DNA of 64,000 bases from Pseudomonas sp. Irchel 3E20 (GCF_900187645.1 NZ_FYEE01000014.1:40588-104587); one strand, 5' to 3'; shown: positions 1 to 9,136, counted from the stretch's first letter. The notes: generated by a model from the sequence alone, not told the origin. Made by a program: numbers and translations.

Positions 1-887
1 CGGCACGGGCGGCTGGCCTTGAGTGCGAGCTACTGGTGATGGATAACGGCTCCCAGGACCAGGGCCCGCAGATCGCCCGCGACTGCGGTGCCCGCGTGTG
101 GTCGCTGCCGGGCCTGGCCATCGGCGCCCTGCGCAATGCCGGCGCGGCCCAGGCGCAGGGGCAATGGCTGGCGTTTATCGACGCTGATATCGAAATGCCC
201 CCCGACAGCCTGGCACTGCTCACCGGCCTTGAGGCCAGTGGCCAGGCCGATGTGCTGGCGCTTGATTGCGACACCCCGGCCCAGGCGCCGTGGTTCGCCT
301 GTGCCTGGCAGCGGCGTACCCTGCGCCCGGCCCATCGCCCGCGGCCACCGGCGCCGTGGCTGCCCAGCGCCAACCTGCTGATGCGCCGCCACTGGTTCGA
401 GCAGGTCGGCGGCTTCGACGAACACCTGCGCACCGGCGAAGACAAGGACCTGACCCAGCGCCTCAGCCGCGCCGGCGCACGCCTGCTGGCGGTCAACGAC
501 AGCCTGGCGCTGCACTGGGGCTATGAAGTCAATTGGCGCGAATGGATGGGCAAGGAGCTGTGGCGCCAGGGCAGCCATGTGCAACTGCTGCGCAGCCGTT
601 TCAACTGGCGCCTGCTGCGCTTGCCCCTGCTCTCGCTGGGCGTGTGGGCCCTCGATGCCCTGGCCCTGGCGGCGCTGTTCGCCGGCCAGACGCGCCAGGC
701 CTTGTTCCTTTTACTGCTGACCAGCCTGCCGGCGCTGGCCCTGAGCCTGCGCCAAAGCCTCAGTCACCGCGACCCCTGGCTGAGCCTGCAACTGTGGGGC
801 CTGCACTGGGTACGCCTGCACTTGGCGGGCGCCGCGTTCGTGCTCAGCCTGTGTCATTGGAAAGCAAGGAGACCTGCCCGTGGCTGA
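1..887 (+). CDS. Family 2 glycosyltransferase, 5' end outside the window
   Basis: The frame is open to the left edge (codons from base 3), so the gene starts upstream; about 294 residues are visible. They show a GT-A fold glycosyltransferase: DNGSQD near the visible start, the DxD-like metal/sugar-nucleotide motif in FIDADIEMP, and an acidic catalytic region TGEDKDLTQRL. Two hydrophobic stretches near the C-terminus suggest membrane anchoring. By family it would transfer a sugar from an activated donor to a growing glycan at the inner membrane. The TGA overlaps the GTG start of the next glycosyltransferase by 8 bases, so the two are probably translationally coupled. Donor and acceptor cannot be told from sequence. 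Confidence 0.85.
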   Translation, partial: ARAAGLECELLVMDNGSQDQGPQIARDCGARVWSLPGLAIGALRNAGAAQAQGQWLAFIDADIEMPPDSLALLTGLEASGQADVLALDCDTPAQAPWFACAWQRRTLRPAHRPRPPAPWLPSANLLMRRHWFEQVGGFDEHLRTGEDKDLTQRLSRAGARLLAVNDSLALHWGYEVNWREWMGKELWRQGSHVQLLRSRFNWRLLRLPLLSLGVWALDALALAALFAGQTRQALFLLLLTSLPALALSLRQSLSHRDPWLSLQLWGLHWVRLHLAGAAFVLSLCHWKARRPARG

Positions 888-2016
888 AGTGATTTTCTGG
901 TTGTGCCTGCTGTTGCCGTTCTATGCCTACGTCGGCTACCCGCTGCTGCTGACCTTGTTGGCGCCGCTGTTCAAAGCACGCCGGGTCGAGGCCGCCCGGC
1001 CGATGACGGTGAGCGTCATCATTGCCGCCCACAACGAGGCGCGGCATATCGAAGACAAGCTGCGCATGCTGCTGGTGCAGGATTACACCCCCCTGGGTCT
1101 GCAAATCATCCTGGCCAGCGACGGCTCCAGCGATGACACCGTGGCCCGTGCCCAAGCCGTAGTCGACCCACGTATTGAAGTGCTCGACCTACCACGCCGG
1201 GGCAAGACCGCCACGCTCAATACCGCCGTGGGTCACGCCACGGGAGAGATACTGGTATTCACCGACGCGGACAATCAGTGGGCCAGCGACACCCTGGGCC
1301 ACTTGCTCGCACCGCTCAACGATCCCCAGGTTGGGGCGTGCGCCGGGCACATGAGTATTCCGGTGCCGGGCAACGGCCTTAGCCTGGGCGACAGCCTCTA
1401 CCGTCATTACGAGGGCTGGCTGCGGCGCATGGAAAACCGTACCGGGTGCATGGTGTCTGCCGACGGCGCGCTGCTGGCCCTGCGGCGCGAGTTGCTGCAA
1501 TGGATCCCCGCCGAAGTCAACGATGACTTCTTTCTCAGTACCTGCGCGGCCGTGGGCGGCAAAACCATCGTCTACGTCGAATCGGCGCGGGTCACCGACC
1601 AGGGCGTGGATCAAGCCAACAGACAGTTTCGCCGCCGCCAACGGGTGACCGTAGGCGGCCTGCAAAGCCTGGCCCAGCGCAGCGAACTGCTCAACCCGCT
1701 GCGCCACGGCCTCTACGCCGTGGCCCTGATTAGCCACAAGCTGCTGCGCCGCCTGGCCCCGGTGCTGCTGGTGCCCCTGCTGCTGAGCAACCTGTGGCTG
1801 TGGGGCGAGCATGGCTTCTACAACCTGGCCTTGATCGTCCAGGTGCTCGGCTATGGCGTGGCCATCGCCGGGTTGCTGGACGTGCGCCATCGCCTGCCCA
1901 AACCGTTTCGCCTCGCTGCCTTCGTGGTGGTGACCCTGGCCGGGATGAGCGCGGGCCTGTGGCAGTTCCTGCGGGGCCATCGTTACCCCCAGTGGACCCC
2001 CGACGAAAACCGCTGA
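880..2016 (+). CDS. Membrane family 2 glycosyltransferase
   Basis: 378 residues, GTG start inside the end of the preceding gene. An N-terminal hydrophobic segment (about residues 3-30) is followed by a GT-A domain with ASDGSSDDT and the DxD motif FTDADNQW, and by the QFRRRQR region that corresponds to the QxxRW element of processive enzymes. At least three hydrophobic helices end the protein. This is the layout of cellulose/hyaluronan-synthase-like enzymes with few membrane spans. It probably extends a polysaccharide at the cytoplasmic face of the inner membrane, alongside the deacetylase and flippase downstream. The polymer is unknown. Confidence 0.85.
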   Translation: MAEVIFWLCLLLPFYAYVGYPLLLTLLAPLFKARRVEAARPMTVSVIIAAHNEARHIEDKLRMLLVQDYTPLGLQIILASDGSSDDTVARAQAVVDPRIEVLDLPRRGKTATLNTAVGHATGEILVFTDADNQWASDTLGHLLAPLNDPQVGACAGHMSIPVPGNGLSLGDSLYRHYEGWLRRMENRTGCMVSADGALLALRRELLQWIPAEVNDDFFLSTCAAVGGKTIVYVESARVTDQGVDQANRQFRRRQRVTVGGLQSLAQRSELLNPLRHGLYAVALISHKLLRRLAPVLLVPLLLSNLWLWGEHGFYNLALIVQVLGYGVAIAGLLDVRHRLPKPFRLAAFVVVTLAGMSAGLWQFLRGHRYPQWTPDENR

Positions 2017-2027
2017 GGACGGCGCCC

Positions 2028-3029
2028 ATGGCTATCAAACAACTCGTCAAGCGCAGCGCCGGCTGGCTCTACCTCAACACGCCCCGGCCAGCGGCGCCCT
2101 TGCGCGGCGCCGGGGTGATCCTAATGCTGCACCGGGTGCTGGCCGACGACACCAGTGCCCTGCTCGCTCATCGCACTGAGCTGTGCATCGGCCCTCAGGC
2201 GTTCGAGCATTTGTTGCGTTGGCTCAAGCGCCATTTCGACTGTGTACCGCTGATGGACTTACTCACCGCCCCCGTGCGCGCCGCGCGGCCACGGGTGGCC
2301 TTGACCTTCGACGATGGCTGGCGCGACAACGCCGTCAACGCTTTCCCCTTGCTGCAACACCATCAGGTACCGGCAAGCATTTTCCTCTCCACCGACTTCA
2401 TCGGCAGCCGCCAGTGCTTCTGGTGGGAAAGCGTCGGCGAAACCCTGTGGGGCAGCTTCGGCGCCCAGGCCCGGCAGAACCTGATCGAGCACCTCTACGG
2501 CATCGGCCGCCCGGTGCCCGCCGCCCTGCTCGACAGCGCCACCGAGCCACAACGCAGCCAGGCCCTGGCCCAGTACCTGCAAAGCCTCAAGGCCATGTCC
2601 GCGCAAGGCTTGAGCCAATTGGCCGAGGCCTGCCCCGCCCAGGGCACGCCCCAGGCACTGGACTGGCAACAGGTGCGCCAGCTGGAAGATTCCGGGCTGG
2701 TGCGTTTCGGCCCCCATGGCGCCAGCCACGCCATCCTCACCGGGCTGGACGATGAGCAATTGGAGCATGAGTTGCGCCGCAGCCACGAAGCCCTGCTGCG
2801 CGGCTGCCGCCAGCCGCTGCCGGTGTATTGCTACCCCAATGGCAACCACGACACACGGGTACGCGAACGCGTGGCCGCCCACCGTTACCCCTATGCCCTG
2901 GGCACCCGCCCAGGCGTCTGGCGCGGCGCCCACGACCCACTGGCACTGCCGCGCATCGGCGTCAGCCAGCACACCGCCCACCACCCGTCGCTGCTGGCCT
3001 GGCGCATGTATCAAGGGGCCCGACCATGA
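2028..3029 (+). CDS. Polysaccharide deacetylase (NodB domain, carbohydrate esterase 4 type)
   Basis: 333 residues. The ATG at 2028 lies 12 bases after the previous stop and gives MAIKQLVKRS; a longer reading would run back into the glycosyltransferase. The NodB signature LTFDDGW lies near residue 92 and supplies the catalytic base and a metal ligand; HGASHAIL and YPNGNHD supply later metal/active-site elements. Such enzymes remove N- or O-acetyl groups from glycans. No signal peptide is evident, so it may act on a cytoplasmic lipid-linked intermediate, an arrangement common beside flippases. The stop overlaps the next ATG (ATGA), indicating coupling. Confidence 0.85.
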   Translation: MAIKQLVKRSAGWLYLNTPRPAAPLRGAGVILMLHRVLADDTSALLAHRTELCIGPQAFEHLLRWLKRHFDCVPLMDLLTAPVRAARPRVALTFDDGWRDNAVNAFPLLQHHQVPASIFLSTDFIGSRQCFWWESVGETLWGSFGAQARQNLIEHLYGIGRPVPAALLDSATEPQRSQALAQYLQSLKAMSAQGLSQLAEACPAQGTPQALDWQQVRQLEDSGLVRFGPHGASHAILTGLDDEQLEHELRRSHEALLRGCRQPLPVYCYPNGNHDTRVRERVAAHRYPYALGTRPGVWRGAHDPLALPRIGVSQHTAHHPSLLAWRMYQGARP

Positions 3030-4330
3030 CCCGCAGCCCCTACCTGCGGCATCTGGCCATGAGCATGGGCACCCGCGTGGCGATGATCGTCCTGCGCTTG
3101 CTGCGTAACGTGCTCCTGGCGCGCATCCTGGGCCCCAGTGAGCGGGGCCTGTTCGCCCTGCTCAGTGCCCTGCCCGAACTTATCAGCGCGGTCACCAGCG
3201 GCGGGCTCAACTCGGCCATCGCCTACCAGGCCGCCCAGCAACGGGCCATGGGTTTGCTGCTCAGCCAGGTATTGGTGTTCGGCTGCCTGCTCGGTGGGCT
3301 GGCGACCTGGCTGGGGGTGTGGCTGCTGCGCGAGTTCGGCGCCAGCCTTGAGATCACCCGGCAACTGGGCCTGCTGGCCTGGTTGCTGCTGCTGGCGGTG
3401 CCGTTGGCGGTGCTCAAGAACGGCCTGCTCAACCTGCACAATGCCTCCGGCGGGGTGGAAGGCTACAACGGCTTGCGCCTGATCGAGTCCGCCGCGCCGC
3501 TGCTGCTGTTCCTGGCGTTGTTCTGGATGTGGCAAACCGCAGCCCTGGAAGCGGCGCTGATAACCTGGCTGGCGGGGCTGGGGCTGGTGGTAGCGGTGGG
3601 CTGCTGGTGGCTTTCGCACAACCACGAACTGGCCCTGAGGTGGGACCGCCAGGGGCAAAACGAGCTGCTGCACTACAGCGCCAAGAGCCACCCCGAAACC
3701 CTGTTCAGGCAGGTCATCTCGCGGGCCGATTACCTGTTCATCAGCACCCTGTTGGGCAGCACCGCCCTGGGTTTCTATGCCATGGCCAGCGCCGCCGCCG
3801 ACCTGCTGACCATCGTCACCGAGGCCGTCACCACGCCGCTGATGAAACGCCTGTTGCAACAGGGCGAAGGCATCGAGAGCCTGACCGCCATGGCCCTGCG
3901 CCTAACCAGCACCGTGATGATCTGCGCCTGTGCCGGCATGGCGCTGCTGGGCGAATGGCTGATCGTCACCTTGTTCGGCGCCGAATACCGCCCCGCCTAC
4001 CCGGCGCTGTTGGCCCTGCTGCCGGGCAGCCTGGGGCTGTGTTTCGTCAGCACCCTGCGCCTAGACCTGTTGGGCAAGAACCGCCCCGGCAGCATCTCCC
4101 TGGCCACCGGCCTGGGGGCCCTGCTCAACCTGGTGCTCAACCTGGTTCTGATCCCCCGGTACGGCATCGTTGGCGCCGCCATAGCTTCGTCCGCCACCTA
4201 CTTGGCGGTGGCCGCCTGCCTGCTGGCGCTGTACTGCCGGCTCAACCGGGTGCCGGTGTGGCAGACGTTGTTCATCCTGCCCGGCGATTTGGTGTCGGTG
4301 CGCAACCTGCTCACCCGGAGCCCGGCATGA
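3026..4330 (+). CDS. Polysaccharide flippase (Wzx/MATE-like)
   Basis: 434 residues, mostly hydrophobic, with roughly 12 predicted membrane helices and a basic N-terminus containing RNVLLARILGPSERG, a pattern typical of polysaccharide exporter (PST/Wzx) proteins. The family moves undecaprenyl-linked oligosaccharides from the cytoplasmic to the periplasmic face of the inner membrane. It is coupled by ATGA overlaps to the deacetylase upstream and to the secreted protein downstream, so it probably exports the glycan made by this cluster. Substrate unknown. Confidence 0.85.
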   Translation: MTRSPYLRHLAMSMGTRVAMIVLRLLRNVLLARILGPSERGLFALLSALPELISAVTSGGLNSAIAYQAAQQRAMGLLLSQVLVFGCLLGGLATWLGVWLLREFGASLEITRQLGLLAWLLLLAVPLAVLKNGLLNLHNASGGVEGYNGLRLIESAAPLLLFLALFWMWQTAALEAALITWLAGLGLVVAVGCWWLSHNHELALRWDRQGQNELLHYSAKSHPETLFRQVISRADYLFISTLLGSTALGFYAMASAAADLLTIVTEAVTTPLMKRLLQQGEGIESLTAMALRLTSTVMICACAGMALLGEWLIVTLFGAEYRPAYPALLALLPGSLGLCFVSTLRLDLLGKNRPGSISLATGLGALLNLVLNLVLIPRYGIVGAAIASSATYLAVAACLLALYCRLNRVPVWQTLFILPGDLVSVRNLLTRSPA

Positions 4331-6246
4331 AAGCCATGGCCCTGCTGCTCGGCTTGCTGCTGTGCCAGGGTGCGGCGGCGCAGGCCCTGAGCTGGGCGGC
4401 GATCCGCGATGGCAGCCTGTATCTGCAAACCGGGCAAGGCGACACCCTGGCCGTCAGTTGGACCCCAGCCTGGCAAGCCGATGCCAACCAGGAGCACCTG
4501 TACCTGCTGGACGGCCAGGGCCGTCTGCACGCCGAGCGCGTGATCGACGCCGACGAAACCCGCGGCCGCCAGCGCTGGCCCCTGGCCGCCGGCCGCTATC
4601 GCCTGGAGATCCCCGGCTACAGCTTCCGCCGCTACCGGGTAGAGCACGATGACCGAACCGCAGCCCTGTACGCACCGGTCAAGGTTCACTTCAACGCCGA
4701 ACTGCCCGCCGACACCGAGCTGTACTTCAAGGTGGGCGCCGGCGAGCGGGCCTTTCTCGCGGGCAAGTTCCATGGCGGGGTGCGCGCCCTGCAAGCCGAA
4801 CGCCTCGCCGATGGCCAGCGCCTGGCCCTGGCACTCAAACCCTACCCGCAGCACTGGCATTTCGACCAAGTGGCCCTGCCCGTAGCCACCACCGAGCAGG
4901 TCTGGCGCCTGCGCCTGCTGGGCAGCGGCAAGGCGGCGTTCTGGCTCGATGGCACGGCCAACCTGTTCGCCCAGCGCCCCGAACACCTGCAACCGCTGCG
5001 CGAGGACGACGGCCAAGTGCGCCTCACGCTGTACGCCGACGTACTGGGCAGCACGCCGCGCCTGGGCAGCGGGTTGCCCTATGAACGCCTGCCGCCCGCC
5101 ACCCATGAAGCGGTCCAGGCCCTGGGCCTGCGCACCGCCGGCTATTACAGCTTTGTCGATGTGGTAGGCAACCGGCCGCAGTTCGAAGATAAATTCCGCC
5201 AGCTCTACCGCGAACGGTTTGCCATCGACCACGACCTCACCCTGATGGCCGCCACCGGGCGCAAATCCGACCTGGTGGCCGACGACACTACCCAGGCTGC
5301 GCTCCAGGCCTGGCTGGCGAGCACCGTGGCCATGGCGAAGCCTGGGCTGCACTACATCAGCTTTGCCGACGAACCCAATGCCAGTTACCGCAACTACAGT
5401 TCCTTTCAACAGCTGTTCGACAGCCTGGCCTGGCAGGTGCGCCGCTACCCCGGCGCCCACGAAGCCGGCGTGCGCATCGCCATGCCCGCCAGCTCGCGCT
5501 TCGTCAACGGCCCGTTCTTGCCAAACGCCCGTGACTACCGGGGCATCGACTGGGCCCGGCGCCTGTTGCAGAACTCGGGGGAAAACGTCGACGCCCTGGC
5601 TTGGCACGAATGGATGGTGCGCGACCTGTTGGCCACCCGCACCTACCGCGACGCGGTCCGCCAGGCCGCCCAACTGGTGGGCCTGGACAGCGATGGCCGC
5701 CCGCGCAAGGCGCTGCTGCTGGACCAGACCAACATCTCCAGCGGCGGCTCGGTCAGCCCCTATGAACAAGACACCCACTTCGCCTCACTGTGGTGGGCCT
5801 CGGTGGTCATCAACGCCAGCCAGGACGGCTTGCTGGACATGCTCAACTGGTTTTTGCTGGCCGATGAAGACGACCACCTCAAGGGTTTGCTGCGCCCGCG
5901 CGCCGACGGCAGCTTCGAGCTCAAACCGGTGGGCCTGGCCCAGCAATTCATCAGCCAGCACTGGCTGGGGCAGGTACTGCGCCTGGATAACGACGCCTTT
6001 GAAGTCGATGTGCTGGCCATGGCCAGCGCCCAGCAGCGCAGCCTCCTGGGGGTGAACAAAGCCAACCGCCAGCAGCACGTCAGCCTGCAAGGTTCCCAGG
6101 TTCAGTGCCCGCCCGCCGACAGCCAACTGCTGTACATGGGCGACGACAGCGTCAGCCGCAAGGCGCCCTTCGACTGCCAGGATGGGGTGGTGCGCTTCAC
6201 CCTGCCCGGCCAAACCCTTTTTGCCCTGACATGGAACGTTATATGA
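4327..6246 (+). CDS. Secreted glycosidase-like protein of unknown family
   Basis: 639 residues. The start is a clear Sec signal peptide (MKAMALLLGLLLCQGAAAQA, cleavage likely after residue 18 or 20). The first ~230 residues look beta-rich. From about 240 onward the spacing suggests a TIM-barrel with acidic clusters at ISFADEPNASY, DALAWHEWMVRD and LLLDQTNISSGG, where E or D could be catalytic. A small beta domain ends the protein. Its place in a polysaccharide operon suggests a periplasmic hydrolase or lyase that trims the polymer, but I do not recognise the family and the enzyme call is inference. The start overlaps the flippase stop by ATGA. Confidence 0.6.
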   Translation: MKAMALLLGLLLCQGAAAQALSWAAIRDGSLYLQTGQGDTLAVSWTPAWQADANQEHLYLLDGQGRLHAERVIDADETRGRQRWPLAAGRYRLEIPGYSFRRYRVEHDDRTAALYAPVKVHFNAELPADTELYFKVGAGERAFLAGKFHGGVRALQAERLADGQRLALALKPYPQHWHFDQVALPVATTEQVWRLRLLGSGKAAFWLDGTANLFAQRPEHLQPLREDDGQVRLTLYADVLGSTPRLGSGLPYERLPPATHEAVQALGLRTAGYYSFVDVVGNRPQFEDKFRQLYRERFAIDHDLTLMAATGRKSDLVADDTTQAALQAWLASTVAMAKPGLHYISFADEPNASYRNYSSFQQLFDSLAWQVRRYPGAHEAGVRIAMPASSRFVNGPFLPNARDYRGIDWARRLLQNSGENVDALAWHEWMVRDLLATRTYRDAVRQAAQLVGLDSDGRPRKALLLDQTNISSGGSVSPYEQDTHFASLWWASVVINASQDGLLDMLNWFLLADEDDHLKGLLRPRADGSFELKPVGLAQQFISQHWLGQVLRLDNDAFEVDVLAMASAQQRSLLGVNKANRQQHVSLQGSQVQCPPADSQLLYMGDDSVSRKAPFDCQDGVVRFTLPGQTLFALTWNVI

Positions 6247-6283
6247 CCGCTCACCCTGCACCCCACGCGGCAGCCTGAACGCC

Positions 6284-7489
6284 ATGGCCGTGCGTTTCCA
6301 ATGGCTGGGCTCGCTGCGCGACCCGCTTTTCCCCCAGGGCGCCTACGAACAATTGCGCCAGCGCTGCCCCGACGCCACGCCATTCAATACCCTGGCCTGG
6401 TTGCTGGCGGCCGAAGCGGCCCTGGGCCCGACCCAGCAGTTACAGGTGTTACTGGCCTGGCAGGCCGATACCCTGTGCCTGTGCCTGCCCCTGGTCAGTG
6501 GCCGCGAGCGTTTTGCCGGTTGGCCGTTTCGCGTGGTGCGCCACCTGGGCTTTCCCTTGGCCGACCGCCTCGGCTGGCTGGCGGAACTGGGCGTGGCAGA
6601 CCTGCAACAAGCACTGGGGGAAATCCGCCGCCGGCAACCCCACGCCCTGCTCCAACTCAGCGAGCTGACCGACCTGCCGGACCGCCACAGCACCCTGGCC
6701 CACTGGATGTACCGCAGCTCCACCGCCGAGCGGCGCCTCAGTTGCCGGGTGCCGGTGCACCTGATCGGCGACGCCGACCGCGAGGAAGTCAGCGGCGCCC
6801 CCCGCTATAAACTGCGCCGCGCGCGCAAGCGCATTGCCGCCTGCGGCGCCCAGGTGCGGCGCTGGGTACCCGACGCGGCCAGCATCGGCCCGCTGCTGCA
6901 AGCCCTCAGCGATGTGGAGGCGCAGAGTTGGAAAGGCGACGAGGGCGTGGGCATCTTCAGCCCCGCCAACCGCCCGTGGATCATCCAGGCCTTCACCGCC
7001 CTGGCCGAGCAAGGCCTGGTGCGGGTGGTCAGCCTGGAGCTGGACGGGCGCTGTATCAGCTATCGCCTGGGCTTGCTCGAGCACGCTCGGCTATACGACT
7101 ACAACCTGGCCTTCCTACCGCAATACGCCGACCTGGGCAGCGGGCGTGTGCTGCTGCAAGCCTGGATCGACTGGGGCCTGGACGACGGCTGGCGCTGGGT
7201 AGACGCCTCGCGGGTCAGCCTGGACAACTCCAGCCACCAACTCCACGAACGCATGAGCGACCAGGTCGAGCACTGGCGCTGGAGCTTCTATTCCTGGCGC
7301 CCCAGCGGCATTTGCCTGGGCCTGGGCCTGCGCCTGTGGCACCTGTTCAAGCCGTGGCTGCGCCGGCGCGCCAACTCCAACCTCGCACCACCGGCACCAC
7401 CCATCCCCTGCCAGGAGGCACCGCCATGCCCAGCCACGTCATCATCAACGCCGACGACTTCGGCCTCGACGCCCACGAAAACGCCGTGA
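6284..7489 (+). CDS. GNAT-fold transferase (BioF2/FemAB-like)
   Basis: 401 residues, ATG 38 bases after the previous stop. The central part has the pattern of the BioF2/CelD-like acetyltransferase family: YKLRRARKRI (about residue 175), then SWKGDEGVGIFS and FYSWRPSG near the end. Relatives add acyl or aminoacyl groups to polysaccharide or peptidoglycan precursors. An 11-codon ORF starts on the previous stop (ATGA at 6243) and ends 6 bases before this ATG, so re-initiation could link the genes. The 3' end overlaps the next gene by 64 bases in another frame; the last ~25 residues are low-complexity Pro/Ser/Thr and probably not functional. Confidence 0.75.
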   Translation: MAVRFQWLGSLRDPLFPQGAYEQLRQRCPDATPFNTLAWLLAAEAALGPTQQLQVLLAWQADTLCLCLPLVSGRERFAGWPFRVVRHLGFPLADRLGWLAELGVADLQQALGEIRRRQPHALLQLSELTDLPDRHSTLAHWMYRSSTAERRLSCRVPVHLIGDADREEVSGAPRYKLRRARKRIAACGAQVRRWVPDAASIGPLLQALSDVEAQSWKGDEGVGIFSPANRPWIIQAFTALAEQGLVRVVSLELDGRCISYRLGLLEHARLYDYNLAFLPQYADLGSGRVLLQAWIDWGLDDGWRWVDASRVSLDNSSHQLHERMSDQVEHWRWSFYSWRPSGICLGLGLRLWHLFKPWLRRRANSNLAPPAPPIPCQEAPPCPATSSSTPTTSASTPTKTP

Positions 7490-8256
7490 TCCTGCAAGCC
7501 TTCCAGGCCGGCCTGATTAGCAGCGCCACGGCCATGGCCAACATGCCCGCATTTGCCCAAGCCTGCGCCATGGCTCGCCTGCCGCTGCTGCGGGGGCGCG
7601 TCGGCCTGCACCTGAACCTCACCCATGGCCGCCCCCTGAGCCAGGCCATCGTTGCGCAACCGGCGTTCTGCAACGGCGCCGGCGAATTCGACTTGCGCCT
7701 GCCGCGCCACTGCCTGTGGCTCCAGGCCTCGGTGCGCGAGGCCATCCACCAGGAACTGCACGCCCAATGGCAACGCTGCCTGGACCTGGGGCTCAAACCC
7801 AGCCATCTGGACTCCCACCAACACGTGCACAACATCTGGCCCATCGGCGAGATCCTCGCCCGCTTCGCCGCCCAGCACGGCGTACCGGTGCGCCTGGCAC
7901 GCAACCTGGGCAGCCGGATCCACCCCGTCAAGCGCCTGTACAAAACCCTGTTCAACCGGCGCCTGCGCCAACTGGCCGCAAGCACCGCCGACTATGTCTG
8001 CACCCCGGCAGACCTGCGCGACCTGGCACCGCCCGAGCGGGGCCTGCTGGAAGTCATCGCCCACCCCAGCCTGCTCGACGGCGACTTCGGCGATACCTAC
8101 CTGCGCCCCGAAGAGTCCTTGAGCCAGGTCCTGCAACAGCGCCTGGAAGGCATCGAGCGAGTGTCCTATGGCCACAGGGCCTCATCCGGCGGGGCCTGGA
8201 GCAATGCCGGGCGCCGGCACACCGATGCCTTTCAAAAACAGCAGCCGGGCAGTTAA
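7426..8256 (+). CDS. ChbG/HpnK (YdjC-like) carbohydrate deacetylase
   Basis: 276 residues. The family signature INADDFGLDAHEN at the N-terminus supplies metal-binding Asp residues, and DSHQHVHN near residue 130 supplies metal-binding His residues. Family members deacetylate N-acetylated oligosaccharides such as chitobiose, or hopanoid/glycan precursors. CAGGAGG just upstream is a good ribosome binding site for the ATG at 7426, although this start lies inside the preceding gene. The last residues before the stop (SSGGAWSNAGRRH) are poorly conserved-looking. It is the second deacetylase of the cluster, so the product probably carries free amino sugars. Confidence 0.85.
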   Translation: MPSHVIINADDFGLDAHENAVILQAFQAGLISSATAMANMPAFAQACAMARLPLLRGRVGLHLNLTHGRPLSQAIVAQPAFCNGAGEFDLRLPRHCLWLQASVREAIHQELHAQWQRCLDLGLKPSHLDSHQHVHNIWPIGEILARFAAQHGVPVRLARNLGSRIHPVKRLYKTLFNRRLRQLAASTADYVCTPADLRDLAPPERGLLEVIAHPSLLDGDFGDTYLRPEESLSQVLQQRLEGIERVSYGHRASSGGAWSNAGRRHTDAFQKQQPGS

Positions 8257-8293
8257 GCTGCGCCCCCCATCATTGGCAAAGGAACGCTGCCCC

Positions 8294-8686
8294 ATGAAGT
8301 TCGGATACACCATCGTCTACGTCCCCGACGTCGCCGCCTCCCTGGCCTTTTTCGAACAGGCCTTTGGTTTTGCCCGCGGTTTTTTGCATGAATCCGGAAC
8401 CTACGGCGAACTGGCCAGCGGTGAAACCACCCTGTCCTTTGCCGCCCACGAACTGGGGGAGATGAACTTCCCCGGCGGCCACATCCAGGCCCACGCCTCA
8501 GCGCAACCTTTAGGGATGGAAATCGGCCTCGTCACCGACGACGTCCACGGCGCCCACACCCGCGCCCTGGACCATGGCGCCACGGAGCTCAGCGCGCCAC
8601 AGCGCAAACCCTGGGGGCAAGTGGTGTCCTACGTGCGCTGCCCGGACGGCACCTTGGTGGAGTTGTGCACGCCGATCCAGGCTTGA
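8294..8686 (+). CDS. VOC-family (glyoxalase/bleomycin-resistance-like) protein
   Basis: 130 residues. Two beta-alpha-beta-beta-beta modules are visible: MKFGYTIVYVPDVAASLAFF opens the first and MEIGLVTDDVHGA the second. A terminal GTLVELCTP strand carries the usual metal-ligand Glu. Such proteins are single-chain metalloenzymes or ligand binders with highly varied reactions. AAAGGA upstream of the ATG serves as ribosome binding site. The function need not relate to the polysaccharide genes; it may just be the last gene of the transcript. Confidence 0.8.
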   Translation: MKFGYTIVYVPDVAASLAFFEQAFGFARGFLHESGTYGELASGETTLSFAAHELGEMNFPGGHIQAHASAQPLGMEIGLVTDDVHGAHTRALDHGATELSAPQRKPWGQVVSYVRCPDGTLVELCTPIQA

Positions 8687-8730
8687 TTGCGCGGTGGTGG
8701 CGAACCAGTGGGCCGCGTTGCCGGGGGGCA

Positions 8731-8822
8731 TTTGTGGGAGCGGGCCCGCCCGCGATGGCGGCATTGCACGCGCTAGAAGGGCATCGGCTGTACCGGCCTC
8801 ATCGCGGGCAGAGCCCCACAAA
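8731..8822. repeat. REP pair (REPIN-like) after the polysaccharide/VOC genes
   Basis: GTGGGAGCGGGCCCGCCCGC and, about 55 bases on, ATCGCGGGCAGAGCCCCAC form two inverted REP palindromes separated by a short spacer. This is the commonest Pseudomonas REP architecture. It may act as a transcript end or stabiliser; no T-run follows. Confidence 0.75.
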
Positions 8823-8987
8823 GGCCGATCATTTCTACTGGCCTCTGGGATAAGGCCCTGGCGCCCCAAAAAGAGTATTCCCGCTCCCGGATGCCCTGAT
8901 CTGGTTCATCCCCTTTCTCGCCACCCCCCACCATCAGCCGCGTAAAACCCTTTGCCTAGAGCCCTGCAACCCCCATACATCCAACAC

Positions 8988-9002
8988 TGGCACGAACCCT
9001 GC
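8988..9002 (+). promoter_or_regulatory. Sigma54-type promoter of nirBD
   Basis: TGGCACGAACCCTGC fits TGGCAC-N5-TTGC with one mismatch in the -12 element. It would start RNA near 9014, about 200 bases before nirB and just upstream of the antitermination leader. In pseudomonads assimilatory nirB is typically NtrC/sigma54-driven, which this supports. I did not identify a convincing NtrC site. Confidence 0.6.
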
Positions 9003-9061
9003 TACACCCCAGGCACACCCCGAGTGGTCATCGACGACCACTGGCCTGCCCAGGCACGGGC

Positions 9062-9136
9062 GCGGTGATCCAGGCAACGCGGCCCAGGTCCCTCACCGCT
9101 AGCACAACGAACGCCAGGCAAAGACGCCTGGAGCTG
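9062..9136 (+). promoter_or_regulatory. NasT (ANTAR) two-hexaloop antitermination leader of nirBD
   Basis: Hairpin P1: GCGGTGA (9062-9068) pairs with TCACCGC (9093-9099) around an inner GGC/GCC stem that closes the hexaloop AACGCG (9076-9081). Hairpin P2: CCAGGC (9114-9119) pairs with GCCTGG (9126-9131) around the hexaloop AAAGAC (9120-9125). Both loops have A at position 1 and G at position 4, the ANTAR-recognition signature. The 3' arm of P2 is also the 5' arm of the following terminator, so the two structures exclude each other. Expected logic: NasT bound to P1/P2 lets RNA polymerase read into nirB when nitrate/nitrite is present. nasS/nasT are not in this window. Confidence 0.85.
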
